Positions 6,356-14,518 of a DNA stretch of 44,095 bases are shown here, piece after piece. The stretch is from a virus. Below the pieces are notes generated by a model. That model did no database searches. It was not told the DNA's origin and was given only the letters and a program-made list of their open reading frames with translations. Each line of letters starts with the position of its first letter. Positions within the stretch are counted from its first letter, which is position 1. The stretch spans positions 1 through 44,095 of IMG/VR virus record IMGVR_UViG_3300020470_000034. The stretch is one strand, 5' to 3'. The translations under genes and the position numbers were made by a program.

Positions 6356-7865
6356 ACTTAAAGAACTTATTAAAAAAGAAATTTTGAAAAAAAGTTTAGA
6401 AGAGTTAAAATTCGGTTCAAAGGCACAATATGATGCTTACAAAAAGAAACACCATATAAAACCTGGTACTGAAGTTTCTGTTGGTGATAAAAAATTCAAA
6501 GAAAAAGGTAAAAAGAAAGAAAAAATGGTACGAAACGCAGCTGGGGATATGGTCCCTGCAAGTTCAGTTGCAGGTCATCCTGATTTTAAATCAGCTGCTG
6601 AGAAATCAGGTAAACCACATCCAGGTGAAAGAGACCCATCAGTTAGAAAGAGTAGAGAAAAAGGTGGTGACGATTCAGGTGGTCCTTCTTATGCAAATGT
6701 ACCAAAAGGTGCAAAATCTTCTAAACAAGCTAAACTTATGAAAAAGAATGATAGTGTTGCAAAAAAAATGTTCTCCTACTTCTCAACTTCAAGTGATTTG
6801 GTGAAGTATGGTGATTCTGATGATATAGGTGAATTTATGAATAAAATTCCTGATATGGGGCAAGATTTTGAAAAAGCTGATGAGTTGTTAAACCTTGTAA
6901 GAGATAATGAACAAGCTATGCGTAGTGACGATGAAGATGTAATAGATGACTATAAAAAAGGAATCCTAAAAATACTAAATACACCAGGTAAAGGTGGAAG
7001 TGGTAAATCAGGAAAAGATATAGAAAAACAATCAATGAAAGCTGCTGATGATGCAAATGCTAAAATGGATAGAGCTGAAAAAGCTCAAGAACTTAAAAAT
7101 GACATTTTACGAATAAAAGCTGGCAATCAAGGTTGGGATGACATTGCTAAGTCAAAAGAAGATGCTATAAAAGTTCTTCAAGGTAAGATAAAAAAACTTC
7201 AAAGTGAATCCATTAAAGAATCCAAAAAAAGAAGATACACTGTAAAAGAAGTTAGAATGTGGATGAAAAAATTAGAAGAGAATCGTTATAAGAAAGTATA
7301 CAATTCAGACGCTCGTAGAGTGGCTTGGTTAGCTAACAATAATTTATCGGAAGATTATGAATCAATGCCAATATCAATGAGAAAAAAATGGTCAAAAGCC
7401 GCATATGGTAGAGAAAGATATTTGGCTAAAGAATTTTTGAAATCTAAATTAGATCAATTAAAGGAACAACTTGAAGAACAAAAGTTAAAAGAATCTATTA
7501 AAAAAATCGTTTTTAGAATGTTAAACGAAGGTGGTCCAGGAAGTGGTCCTCATAAAGATGATGAAGATAATCCATTTGATAAAGAACCAACAGATGATGA
7601 ACTTGCAGATATTGAAAAAGAATTTGAAGGTGTTAAAAAAGAAGGTAAACTAAATGAAACTTTACCAGCACTAGCTAAAGAGTATACACAATATCAAAAG
7701 GCAGAAAAATTATATATACAATCTATTAGAAAATTGGCTATGAAAGCTGGTAGGGTTGAAAAGGTGTATGATAAACAAATAATGCATTCCCTAAAAGTTT
7801 TTCTTGGTAAGGGTATGAATCAGTTTCAAAATGCAGTTAAAGATGTTTTAGATAAATTACAATAA
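6336..7865 (+). CDS. Large putative capsid-targeted protein, disordered and helical
   Basis: 509 residues from GTG 6336, seven bases after GGAG and matching the DNA start of the gene at 1231; an ATG at 6315 lies upstream of the ribosome-binding site. The long leader MKLTKSKLKELIKKEILKK is followed by a Lys/Gly/Asp-rich disordered region to ~150. Helical segments follow. Near residue 300 is a KKRRYTVKEVRMWMKKLEE region, and ~400 has GGPGSGPHKDDEDNP, a Gly-Pro linker. The C-terminus is a helical bundle. It overlaps the actin-like gene by 20 bases, so they are probably co-translated. Function unknown. Confidence 0.6.
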   Translation: MKLTKSKLKELIKKEILKKSLEELKFGSKAQYDAYKKKHHIKPGTEVSVGDKKFKEKGKKKEKMVRNAAGDMVPASSVAGHPDFKSAAEKSGKPHPGERDPSVRKSREKGGDDSGGPSYANVPKGAKSSKQAKLMKKNDSVAKKMFSYFSTSSDLVKYGDSDDIGEFMNKIPDMGQDFEKADELLNLVRDNEQAMRSDDEDVIDDYKKGILKILNTPGKGGSGKSGKDIEKQSMKAADDANAKMDRAEKAQELKNDILRIKAGNQGWDDIAKSKEDAIKVLQGKIKKLQSESIKESKKRRYTVKEVRMWMKKLEENRYKKVYNSDARRVAWLANNNLSEDYESMPISMRKKWSKAAYGRERYLAKEFLKSKLDQLKEQLEEQKLKESIKKIVFRMLNEGGPGSGPHKDDEDNPFDKEPTDDELADIEKEFEGVKKEGKLNETLPALAKEYTQYQKAEKLYIQSIRKLAMKAGRVEKVYDKQIMHSLKVFLGKGMNQFQNAVKDVLDKLQ

Positions 7866-7875
7866 AGAGGTACAT

Positions 7876-8127
7876 ATGAGAAGAAAAAAAAGTTTTAAAA
7901 AAAGGAAACCAAAAGAAGAGTTACCAGGTTTACAAGTAAAGGTTTATAATAATAATGTAGAAGCAGCATTAAAAATATTTAAAAAGAAAGTTAAGAATAG
8001 TGGTTTAATGTTAGATTTAAAAAAGAAAACATACTACGAAAAACCTTCCAAAATTAAACGAGAGAAAAAAGCTTTACAGAAAGCTCGTTATAGATACAAA
8101 AGTAAAAAAGAAAATTCAAATTTTTAA
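7876..8127 (+). CDS. rpsU: Phage-encoded ribosomal protein bS21
   Basis: 83 residues. After a basic extension (MRRKKSFKKRKPKEELPG) comes an S21 core: LQVKVYNNNVEAALKIFKKK, then YYEKPSKIKREKKA and a basic tail KARYRYKSKK. The spacing of the V-x-V strand, the ALxxFKxxxxxxG helix and the YEKPS..R.KK motif matches bS21. bS21 binds the 30S platform near the anti-Shine-Dalgarno end of 16S rRNA, and viral copies are known in marine phages including a T4-like pelagiphage. A homologue in the phage could replace host bS21 to favour phage mRNAs. It is the last gene before the gp22 promoter region. Confidence 0.85.
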   Translation: MRRKKSFKKRKPKEELPGLQVKVYNNNVEAALKIFKKKVKNSGLMLDLKKKTYYEKPSKIKREKKALQKARYRYKSKKENSNF

Positions 8128-8131
8128 TATT

Positions 8132-8172
8132 TTTTTATTAATTTTTATTAATTTCTTATATTTATTATTGAA
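8132..8172 (+). promoter_or_regulatory. Putative late promoter of the gp22-gp23 unit with upstream AT tract
   Basis: Two tandem copies of TTTTTATTAA (8132-8141 and 8142-8151) resemble an UP-like element. They are followed by TATTTATTATTGAA at 8159-8172, which matches the motif seen before the genes at 11227 and 17390 (ATATTTATAATNGAA). The start codon is 130 bases downstream, leaving a long untranslated leader. Confidence 0.45.
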
Positions 8173-8178
8173 TCGAAT

Positions 8179-8255
8179 ACACCGTTTTAATTACATGCGA
8201 ACATTTACGGTGTCTAAATATCCGCATTAATCTTATTAAGATTCCTAATAATCTT
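8179..8255 (+). promoter_or_regulatory. Structured 5' leader of the prohead-core mRNA
   Basis: A perfect inverted repeat ACACCGT (8179-8185) / ACGGTGT (8207-8213) with a 21-nt loop. It is followed by three alternating 6-mers AATCTT (8229-8234), AAGATT (8238-8243) and AATCTT (8250-8255), where the middle one can pair with either neighbour. This is compatible with a translational or stability control element, or a protein-binding site. Function is inferred only. Confidence 0.4.
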
Positions 8256-8288
8256 ATTCCAAATTAAAATAATATGAGGAGAAATATC

Positions 8289-9392
8289 ATGGGAGATATT
8301 TTAAAAGAAGCTATTGCTGATGCTAAAGCGGTTCGTGAAACAGCTTTACAAAATGCAAAAATAGCTTTAGAAGAAGCATTTACACCTCAACTTAAATCTA
8401 TGTTATCAGCCAAACTTCGTGAAGAAGATGATGAAATCGAAGGCGAAGAAGAAGAAATGGGTGATGAAGAAGAAATGGGTGATGAGGAAGATGTAGATTC
8501 AGCTGAAGAAATGTATGATGAAATGGCTGATGAAGCTGGTGAAGAAGAAATGTCCGATGAAGAAGTTCCTGAAGAAGAACCTGAAATGGATGAAATTGCT
8601 GATGAAGAAGGTGAAGATGTCGAAGACGAAGAAGACTCTGAAGAAGAGATGGATGAGTCTGAAGAATTTTCTGATAATCTTGATTTAGAAGCAGTTATTC
8701 GTGAGTTAGAAGACGAATTATCTGAAGATGAAGGTGAAGCTTCTGAAGAAACTGTGGATGAAGAAGCTGTTGACGAAACTATTGAAGTTAATGGTGTCAG
8801 ATACGCTCCAATTAAAGAGGATTCTGTTGATGAAGATTCTGATGAAGTTAACGAAAGTGACGATGACGAATTAGAAATTGACGAAGCTACTCTTGAAGAA
8901 GATGAAGAAGAGATTGAAGAACAATCTAAATCATCTGAAATTGGTGGTGGTGACAACAAAGTTGATGTAGCAGATGGCAATGATGAAGAAGATCCACAAG
9001 GAACTAAACTGAAGGAAGCTAAAGAAGAATTGGCTGAATATAAAGAAGCTGTTTCTTTCTTAAGAGATAAACTTCACGAAGTGAACATCTTGAATGCTAA
9101 ATTATTGTTTACAAACAAATTGTTTAAAGAATTTGCTTTAAATAATGATCAAAAGTACAAAGTTGTTGAAAACTTTGACAGAGCACAAACAGTTAGAGAA
9201 ATCAAACTTGTTTATGCTACATTAGCAGAAGGATTTGGTGAAAATTCTACTGTTCAAAAAAGACAAGTTTCTGAATCAATTGGTGGTTCTTCTAGATCTG
9301 TAGGTACTTCAAAGCCAAAAGCTAAAGTAATCAGTGAAGAAGCTCAAGTTGCTAATAGATTTAGAAAATTAGCAGGAATAATTAAAGGATAA
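8289..9392 (+). CDS. 22: Prohead core scaffolding protein (T4 gp22-like)
   Basis: 367 residues. ATG 8289 follows AGGAG (8277-8281) at a good distance; an ATG at 8274 would lie on the ribosome-binding site. It has an N-terminal helix (MGDILKEAIADAKAV), a very long acidic Glu/Asp tract (~45-240), then a C-terminal coiled-coil domain (ELAEYKEAVSFLRDKLHEVN and LYTNKLF-like LLFTNKLFKEFAL) with TVREIKLVYATLAE, typical of T4-type core proteins of marine phages. It lies directly before gp23, as in T4. It forms the scaffold core and is degraded by the prohead protease. Codon use includes more CGT than its neighbours. Confidence 0.8.
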   Translation: MGDILKEAIADAKAVRETALQNAKIALEEAFTPQLKSMLSAKLREEDDEIEGEEEEMGDEEEMGDEEDVDSAEEMYDEMADEAGEEEMSDEEVPEEEPEMDEIADEEGEDVEDEEDSEEEMDESEEFSDNLDLEAVIRELEDELSEDEGEASEETVDEEAVDETIEVNGVRYAPIKEDSVDEDSDEVNESDDDELEIDEATLEEDEEEIEEQSKSSEIGGGDNKVDVADGNDEEDPQGTKLKEAKEELAEYKEAVSFLRDKLHEVNILNAKLLFTNKLFKEFALNNDQKYKVVENFDRAQTVREIKLVYATLAEGFGENSTVQKRQVSESIGGSSRSVGTSKPKAKVISEEAQVANRFRKLAGIIKG

Positions 9393-9415
9393 CTTAATTT
9401 TTAGGAGAAATTAAA

Positions 9416-11089
9416 ATGAGTGATTATATAAACGACGCTTTATTAAATGTTGGTCCTGATAAAAAACTAAAAGAAGAAACCAAAGTTCTCGTTGACAAAT
9501 GGGATAAAACTGGCCTGCTAGATGGAATCAATGAAGATTTCGAAAAGTCTGGAATGGCTGTTCTTTTAGAAAATCAGGCAAAACAACTTATTAGTGAAGC
9601 TAATAAAACATCTACAACAGCGAACTCTGAAGAGTGGTCTGGTGTAGCACTTCCATTGGTGCGAAGAATCTTTGCTGACATATCAGCACAAGACTTCGTA
9701 AGTGTACAACCAATGAACTTACCATCTGGTCTAGTATTTTATCTAGATTTTAAATATGGTACAAATGTAGGTAATCGAAGAGATACTGCAGGCGGTGAAT
9801 CTATGTTTGGTAGTACTGGTAAAAATTCACCATTTGGCACAAGTGATACAAACTTTCCATCGAAAGGTTTGTATGGTGCTGGACAATTTGAATATACCGC
9901 TCCAACTGGATCTCACGTAGTAGCAGCAACAAATAATACTTCTGTTGCTTCTTCATCTCTTGCAGACTTGAATTATGATACTGACTTTTCAGCATCTAAT
10001 GCAGGTGTGTTACTTACTTGTAAAATGACTTTAGCTAATTTAAATTCATTATCTGGTTCTGATGACGAAGGTGTTAAAGGTTGGTCTTTCGATACTCACA
10101 CTGGAAGATCTCTTGGAACTGACTACGAAATAGTACCACAGTTTACAGAAAAAACTGGTAATGTTTATAAATTTGTTATCAAGTCGTTAACAATGGGTAC
10201 AGCTACGAAGTTCTATTTAGCTTCATCAGCTGATATTAACCTAAACTACTTGAAACAACCAACTGCTACTTCAAGGGGTGATTTTGAGGATGGTAACTAT
10301 AACAGTGGAATAACTGAACCAGCTACTAACTTAAACATACCTGAAGTTAACCTTGAGTTGAAGTCAAGCACAATTGTTGCTAAAACTCGTAAGTTGAAAG
10401 CCGTATGGACACCTGAGCTAGCTCAAGACTTGAACGCCTATCATAGTGTAGACGCTGAAGCTGAGTTAACTTCTGTGTTATCTGAATACATCTCAATGGA
10501 AATCGATTTAGAAATCCTTGATATGTTAATCTCAGATGCTCCAACTAAAGAGTATTGGTCAGCTAGAGTTGGATATGATTGGAATGGTTCATCATTTGCT
10601 GACGGACTACATTCAAGTAATGCATTGGCTTACACAAAGTCTGCTTGGTATGAAACACTACTTCAAAAAGTACAAAAAGTATCAAACAAAATACACCAAT
10701 TAACCTTAAGAGGTGGTGCTAACTTTGTTGTTTGTTCACCAACAGTTGCTACAATCTTGGAATCTATTCCTGGATACGCAGCAGCTACAGATGGTAATCA
10801 ATCTAACTTTGCAGCAGGTGTTAAGAAGATTGGTGCTTTAGCTAACAGATGGAGTGTTTATAAAAATCCATATATGACTGAAAATACAATGTTGGTCGGA
10901 TTCAGAGGTCAAAACTTCCTTGAAACTGGTGCGGTTTACGCTCCTTATGTTCCATTGATTATGACACCTCTAGTTTATGATCCTTCTAACTTCACTCCAA
11001 GAAAAGGTGTGATGACAAGATACGCTAAGAAAATGGTTAGACCAGAGTTCTATGGTAAAATCTTCGTTCACGGATTGGAGACAGTATAA
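9416..11089 (+). CDS. 23: Major capsid protein (T4 gp23-like)
   Basis: 557 residues. The hallmark is the N-terminal region LLENQAKQLISEANK (a gp23 propeptide-type segment) and the conserved VRRIFADISAQDFVSVQPM, PSGLVFYLDFKYG and C-terminal VRPEFYGKIFVHGLETV. HK97-fold hexamer subunit; T4 gp23 is cleaved after residue 65, and a similar removal of the first ~65-75 residues is likely here. SD TAGGAGA lies eight bases upstream. Codon use is richer in C-ending and CGT codons than in the hypothetical genes, consistent with high expression. It is followed by a strong terminator. Confidence 0.93.
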   Translation: MSDYINDALLNVGPDKKLKEETKVLVDKWDKTGLLDGINEDFEKSGMAVLLENQAKQLISEANKTSTTANSEEWSGVALPLVRRIFADISAQDFVSVQPMNLPSGLVFYLDFKYGTNVGNRRDTAGGESMFGSTGKNSPFGTSDTNFPSKGLYGAGQFEYTAPTGSHVVAATNNTSVASSSLADLNYDTDFSASNAGVLLTCKMTLANLNSLSGSDDEGVKGWSFDTHTGRSLGTDYEIVPQFTEKTGNVYKFVIKSLTMGTATKFYLASSADINLNYLKQPTATSRGDFEDGNYNSGITEPATNLNIPEVNLELKSSTIVAKTRKLKAVWTPELAQDLNAYHSVDAEAELTSVLSEYISMEIDLEILDMLISDAPTKEYWSARVGYDWNGSSFADGLHSSNALAYTKSAWYETLLQKVQKVSNKIHQLTLRGGANFVVCSPTVATILESIPGYAAATDGNQSNFAAGVKKIGALANRWSVYKNPYMTENTMLVGFRGQNFLETGAVYAPYVPLIMTPLVYDPSNFTPRKGVMTRYAKKMVRPEFYGKIFVHGLETV

Positions 11090-11129
11090 GTTAGTTAGTT
11101 AGATTTATACATAATCTAAAAAAAACAAT

Positions 11130-11160
11130 AAAGGGTGGGAGTTTTCTCACCCTTTTTTGT
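11130..11160 (+). terminator. Rho-independent terminator after the capsid gene
   Basis: Left arm 11130-11140 AAAGGGTGGGA, loop GTTT, right arm 11145-11155 TCTCACCCTTT. This forms an 11-bp stem with one G-T wobble and a T run (11153-11158). It closes the gp22-gp23 unit 40 bases after the stop. Confidence 0.9.
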
Positions 11161-11179
11161 ATCTTTTATAAATTTATTT

Positions 11180-11195
11180 GATATTTATAATAGAA
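11180..11195 (+). promoter_or_regulatory. Putative late promoter before the neck genes
   Basis: GATATTTATAATAGAA lies directly after the terminator and 45 bases upstream of the next start. It is almost identical to the motif at 17328 (GATATTTATAATTGAA). Confidence 0.55.
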
Positions 11196-11226
11196 TAGAA
11201 GTATACAGTATTAATGGAGAAATTTA

Positions 11227-12435
11227 ATGGCGAACAATAAATTTAAATATGTTTATTCAGATCCAATTGGAGCATATAGTTCAGGTGGTACACCATATTC
11301 TTTATATGATGGTGATGCCGATTTTAAATCTGATATAATCACTACTACTAAATGGGTAGCTAAAAGATTAGGGTTTCCTGTAATGCAAGTGGAGATTCCA
11401 AGTGGTTCAATCTATGCTTGTTTTGAAGAAGCTGTGTGTGAATATTCCCAACATATGAATAGTTTTAATATGAAGAATTGGTTTTGGAACTCTTATGGGA
11501 ATGATACGGCTGTAAGTAGTTCTATATCAGGAAGTCCATCAACTTTTCAACCACAACATAAAAATATGGGAATAACATCAATGTTATCAGAAAATTATGG
11601 TGAAGCGGTTGGTATTGGTGGTGATACAAATTTATATAGTGCTTCTTTAACTTTAGTTTCTGGTAAACAAGATTACAATTTACAATCAGCGTTTAGTGCT
11701 TCTGTTGCTAGTAATACAGCTTTAAGTGCTTCTGTAGATAAAAGAATAGTAATACAAAGAGTATTTAATAATCCACCAGCAGCTATAACAAAATTTTGGG
11801 ATCCCTATGTTGGTACATATGATCAAAGAACAATGTTAGATCAATTTGGATTTGCTTCATATTCACCAGCAACTACAATGATATTAAGACCATTATATTA
11901 TGATTTGTTAAGAACTCAAGCAGTTGAATCAAGTGATTATTTACGAAAATCAAATTATTCATTTCAAATAAATAATAATAATGTTAAACTATTTCCTATA
12001 CCAGCTAATACTGATGCTGGAAATAAAGTTTGGTTTCATTATTATATAAAAGATGATCTAAATAAAACAACACAAACTTATTCAAAAGATAAGGTATCAG
12101 ATCCATCAAATGCTCCATATAAATTTATAAATTATTATAGTATAAATTCTGTTGGAAGACAATGGATAAAAAAATATACATTAGCTTTATCAAAAGAATT
12201 ACTTGGTATTGTTAGAAGTAAATATCAATCTATGCCAATACCAAACGGTGATGTAACTTTGGATGGTGAAGCATTAAAAGCGGAAGGTAGAGAAGAAAAG
12301 TCTTTATTACTTGATGAACTTAAAGAATTTTTAGATCAAATGACATTGACAGAAAAATCAAGACAAGAACAAGAGCAGGCTGAAGCTACTCAACAAGTAT
12401 TAAATAAAGCTCCATTAGAAATTTATATAGGTTAG
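11227..12435 (+). CDS. Neck/head-completion protein, probably gp13-like
   Basis: 402 residues, SD GGAG seven bases upstream. The N-terminal part has the pattern SGSIYACFEEAVCEYSQHMN, an amphipathic helix typical of portal-proximal connector proteins. The region ~85-290 is Ser/Asn-rich beta, and a C-terminal helix (LLLDELKEFLDQMTLTEKS) follows. Its position right after gp23 and ahead of gp14/gp15-like genes fits gp13. Family assignment is from context and pattern only; a different connector type is possible. Confidence 0.55.
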   Translation: MANNKFKYVYSDPIGAYSSGGTPYSLYDGDADFKSDIITTTKWVAKRLGFPVMQVEIPSGSIYACFEEAVCEYSQHMNSFNMKNWFWNSYGNDTAVSSSISGSPSTFQPQHKNMGITSMLSENYGEAVGIGGDTNLYSASLTLVSGKQDYNLQSAFSASVASNTALSASVDKRIVIQRVFNNPPAAITKFWDPYVGTYDQRTMLDQFGFASYSPATTMILRPLYYDLLRTQAVESSDYLRKSNYSFQINNNNVKLFPIPANTDAGNKVWFHYYIKDDLNKTTQTYSKDKVSDPSNAPYKFINYYSINSVGRQWIKKYTLALSKELLGIVRSKYQSMPIPNGDVTLDGEALKAEGREEKSLLLDELKEFLDQMTLTEKSRQEQEQAEATQQVLNKAPLEIYIG

Positions 12436-12445
12436 GAGAAAATCA

Positions 12446-12925
12446 TTGGCAATTTATAAACCATTTTTTGTACCCAAAGGTGAAGTTGACTTATTTGACG
12501 CTTTTAATGAAGAATTAATTGATGAGATAATAGGACAATCTGTTGATATATACAAAGTTTCCACAGATGAAACCAACACTAATATGTATGGTGAAGCCAA
12601 AGGTGGTGGACAAAAAACATTCGAAAAAGGATTTAGAGTTAATTGTCTTATTATGTTTAATGAACCAGAAAATCTTATGCAAGATGAATTGGGAACTGAT
12701 TATGACGCTAATGTAGAAATATATTTTCATAGAACAGCATTATCTGGTTCTGATTTTTATCCAGAGATAGGTGATGTAGTTGATTGGAACGAACACTATT
12801 TTGAAATAGGAAGTGTTACAGAACCACAATTAGTAGCAGGTTCACCTGATTATAGACATCAAGTAAAGGCATTAGCAAGTAGAATTAGATTATCGTCTAT
12901 TAATTTTGATGAGAGGATTAGATAA
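12446..12925 (+). CDS. Neck / head-tail connector protein (gp14-position)
   Basis: 159 residues from TTG 12446 with AGGAGA upstream. A beta-rich domain carries GFRVNCLIMFNEPENLMQDE, the NVEIYFHRTAL strand and IGDVVDWNEHYFEIGSVTE, a pattern seen in T4-type neck proteins of marine phages. Predicted role: seals the portal after packaging and joins head to tail. Shorter than T4 gp14 (256 residues), so homology to gp14 itself is uncertain. Ends exactly at the next start (ATAATG). Confidence 0.5.
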   Translation: MAIYKPFFVPKGEVDLFDAFNEELIDEIIGQSVDIYKVSTDETNTNMYGEAKGGGQKTFEKGFRVNCLIMFNEPENLMQDELGTDYDANVEIYFHRTALSGSDFYPEIGDVVDWNEHYFEIGSVTEPQLVAGSPDYRHQVKALASRIRLSSINFDERIR

Positions 12926-13296
12926 TGTCTGTAAAACCATTAAAAGTAGGACAAACATTTATAGTTGAAAGAGATAGAAAATCTTTTTCAAAAAAAGAAA
13001 AACCTAAAAATAATAAAGAAACAAAACACTATTACTATGAAGATAAAAGTGGTAATGTAGATGTTCAAGATTTAATGAAGGTTTTATTAAATAAAATAGA
13101 TTCACTAACATCGAAAAATCATATTACGGAAGATATTTATGGTGATAAAAAAATGAAAGCAGTTGATGTTGATTTTAAAAGAGATATTCATTTAACTAAA
13201 TTAGATGATAGTAAAATTACTTCAAAAGAAATAAAGGGTAAAGTAAATAATAAACTAGATAAATTAAAAGCATTGAGAAAACGAAATGGCAGTTAA
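12925..13296 (+). CDS. Protein sharing its C-terminal module with the membrane-anchored gene at 4547
   Basis: 123 residues. The N-terminus is basic (VERDRKSFSKKEKPKNNKET) and apparently disordered. A helix (DVQDLMKVLLNKIDSL) follows, then the C-terminal module beginning ITEDIYGDKKMKAVDVDF and ending DKLKALRK. This module aligns to the C-terminal end of the 125-residue protein at 4547-4924 (18/40 identical, no gaps). No membrane segment here. It overlaps the next gene by 11 bases. Function unknown; by position, neck-associated. Confidence 0.6.
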   Translation: MSVKPLKVGQTFIVERDRKSFSKKEKPKNNKETKHYYYEDKSGNVDVQDLMKVLLNKIDSLTSKNHITEDIYGDKKMKAVDVDFKRDIHLTKLDDSKITSKEIKGKVNNKLDKLKALRKRNGS

Positions 13297-14131
13297 ACCA
13301 ATAACAAATCCAAACCCAACACCACCAAGTAAACTTGATAGATCTAAACAAATATCTAATAAGGATTTAAATGTAAGGAGTATATCCAATAAAGAAACTG
13401 TTGTTGTTCCTGGTAAAGATGCAACTAAAAATTTTCATGTAGTATTAAAAGATTTGGATACGGCTATTTTATCACATATCCAAAATGTGATGAGAATTAA
13501 AGTTAGAGAAAATGGTGAAATGGTTGATGTTCCAATTATGTATGCGAATCAAGAAAGATGGGCTAATATAAAAAGAAATGGGGTTATAAGAGATAAAAAT
13601 GGTTCATTACTATTACCATTAATGTCTTTTAGAAGAGTTAATGTTGAGTTTAATGATGAATTACCATCATATAAACAAGATGTTACTGGAGATTTTGTAC
13701 AAGTGGTTAGAACATCTGGTTGGTCTAAAGCTAATCAATACGACGCCTTTGGTGTTCAAACTGGAATAAAGCCAATAAAAGAAAATATAGTAACAGGAGT
13801 TCCTCAATATGTAAATGCTACTTATGATTTCATAGTGTATTCCAGTTTTATTACTCAAATGAATACTATAGTTGAATCATTTGTACAACAACATCAAACT
13901 TATTGGGGTGATAATACAAGTTATAGATTTCATTGTTTAGTAGAGGGTGGTATGGCAGATGCTACTGAGATGGATGTAGCTGGTGAAAGAATTGTTAAAA
14001 CTACTTTTTCTGTAATGTTAAAGGGATATTTATTACCAGAAGTTATTGCTAATGTGATACAATCAAAAAGATTTTCTGCTAGAAAAAATATTGTAGGTGG
14101 AAAAATAGTTTTCGGTGAAAAAATAGTATAA
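13286..14131 (+). CDS. 15: Tail sheath stabilizer/completion protein (gp15-like)
   Basis: 281 residues, against 272 in T4 gp15. After a Pro-rich N-terminus, the pattern matches gp15: a VDVPIMYANQERWANI segment (T4: RVPITYASKEHF), then PLMSFRRVNVEFN, VPQYVNATYDFIVYSSFITQ, TIVESFVQQHQTYWG, and a terminal beta region KTTFSVMLKGYLLPEV. gp15 forms the terminal hexamer capping the tail and joins it to the neck. It starts inside the end of the previous gene (overlap 13286-13296). Confidence 0.7.
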   Translation: MAVKPITNPNPTPPSKLDRSKQISNKDLNVRSISNKETVVVPGKDATKNFHVVLKDLDTAILSHIQNVMRIKVRENGEMVDVPIMYANQERWANIKRNGVIRDKNGSLLLPLMSFRRVNVEFNDELPSYKQDVTGDFVQVVRTSGWSKANQYDAFGVQTGIKPIKENIVTGVPQYVNATYDFIVYSSFITQMNTIVESFVQQHQTYWGDNTSYRFHCLVEGGMADATEMDVAGERIVKTTFSVMLKGYLLPEVIANVIQSKRFSARKNIVGGKIVFGEKIV

Positions 14132-14167
14132 AATTAATAAAAAATATTGATTTTGGAATTATTTTTA

Positions 14168-14185
14168 TATATTTATATATGATAA
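14168..14185 (+). promoter_or_regulatory. Putative late promoter before the sheath genes
   Basis: TATATTTATATATGATAA in a 90-base gap, 52 bases from the start at 14222. The core TATTTATA (14170-14177) recurs before other structural units. Confidence 0.4.
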
Positions 14186-14221
14186 TTTGTAGTTAAAATT
14201 AAGTTATATAAGGAGGGTTAT

Positions 14222-14497
14222 ATGTCAGAAGGTACTAAATTTTCAAAAGAAGAATTAGAATCTATTAATAAGTTACAAGAAGAATATGTTGGAATACAAT
14301 CAAAAATGGGTAGTTTGGGAATTTCCAGGTTGAACTTAAAAAATCAATTTTTAGAATTGGAAAAACTTGAAGAAGAAATAACAAAAAGTTTTTCTGAGTT
14401 AAGAAATAAAGAGAGAGAATTAGTAGATGGACTTACCGAAAAATATGGGAAAGGATCAATTGACCTTAGCACAGGAACATTCACACCCAATAAATAA
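14222..14497 (+). CDS. Small coiled-coil protein upstream of tail sheath
   Basis: 91 residues with a strong GGAGG ribosome-binding site. Almost entirely helical and charged, with heptad-like spacing (SRLNLKNQFLELEKLEEEIT and SFSELRNKERELVDGL), and a short Gly/Thr tail. A long two-stranded coiled coil is predicted. No homologue recognised; by position it could be a tail-assembly helper. Confidence 0.6.
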   Translation: MSEGTKFSKEELESINKLQEEYVGIQSKMGSLGISRLNLKNQFLELEKLEEEITKSFSELRNKERELVDGLTEKYGKGSIDLSTGTFTPNK

Positions 14498-14518
14498 AAA
14501 TAAAAATGGAGAATTAAC

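Noticed and set aside
6481-6741. + strand 86-codon ORF inside the gene at 6336
   Set aside because: It is in another frame of a longer leader-bearing gene, with no ribosome-binding site.
8387-8980. Minus-strand ORF of 197 codons, Ser-rich
   Set aside because: It is the antisense shadow of the Glu/Asp tract in gp22 (GAA/GAT codons read as TTC/ATC/TCT) with no ribosome-binding site.
12925-13296. Frameshift between the genes at 12925 and 13286
   Set aside because: The overlap is only 11 bases with no slippery run; the second gene has a plausible own ATG.
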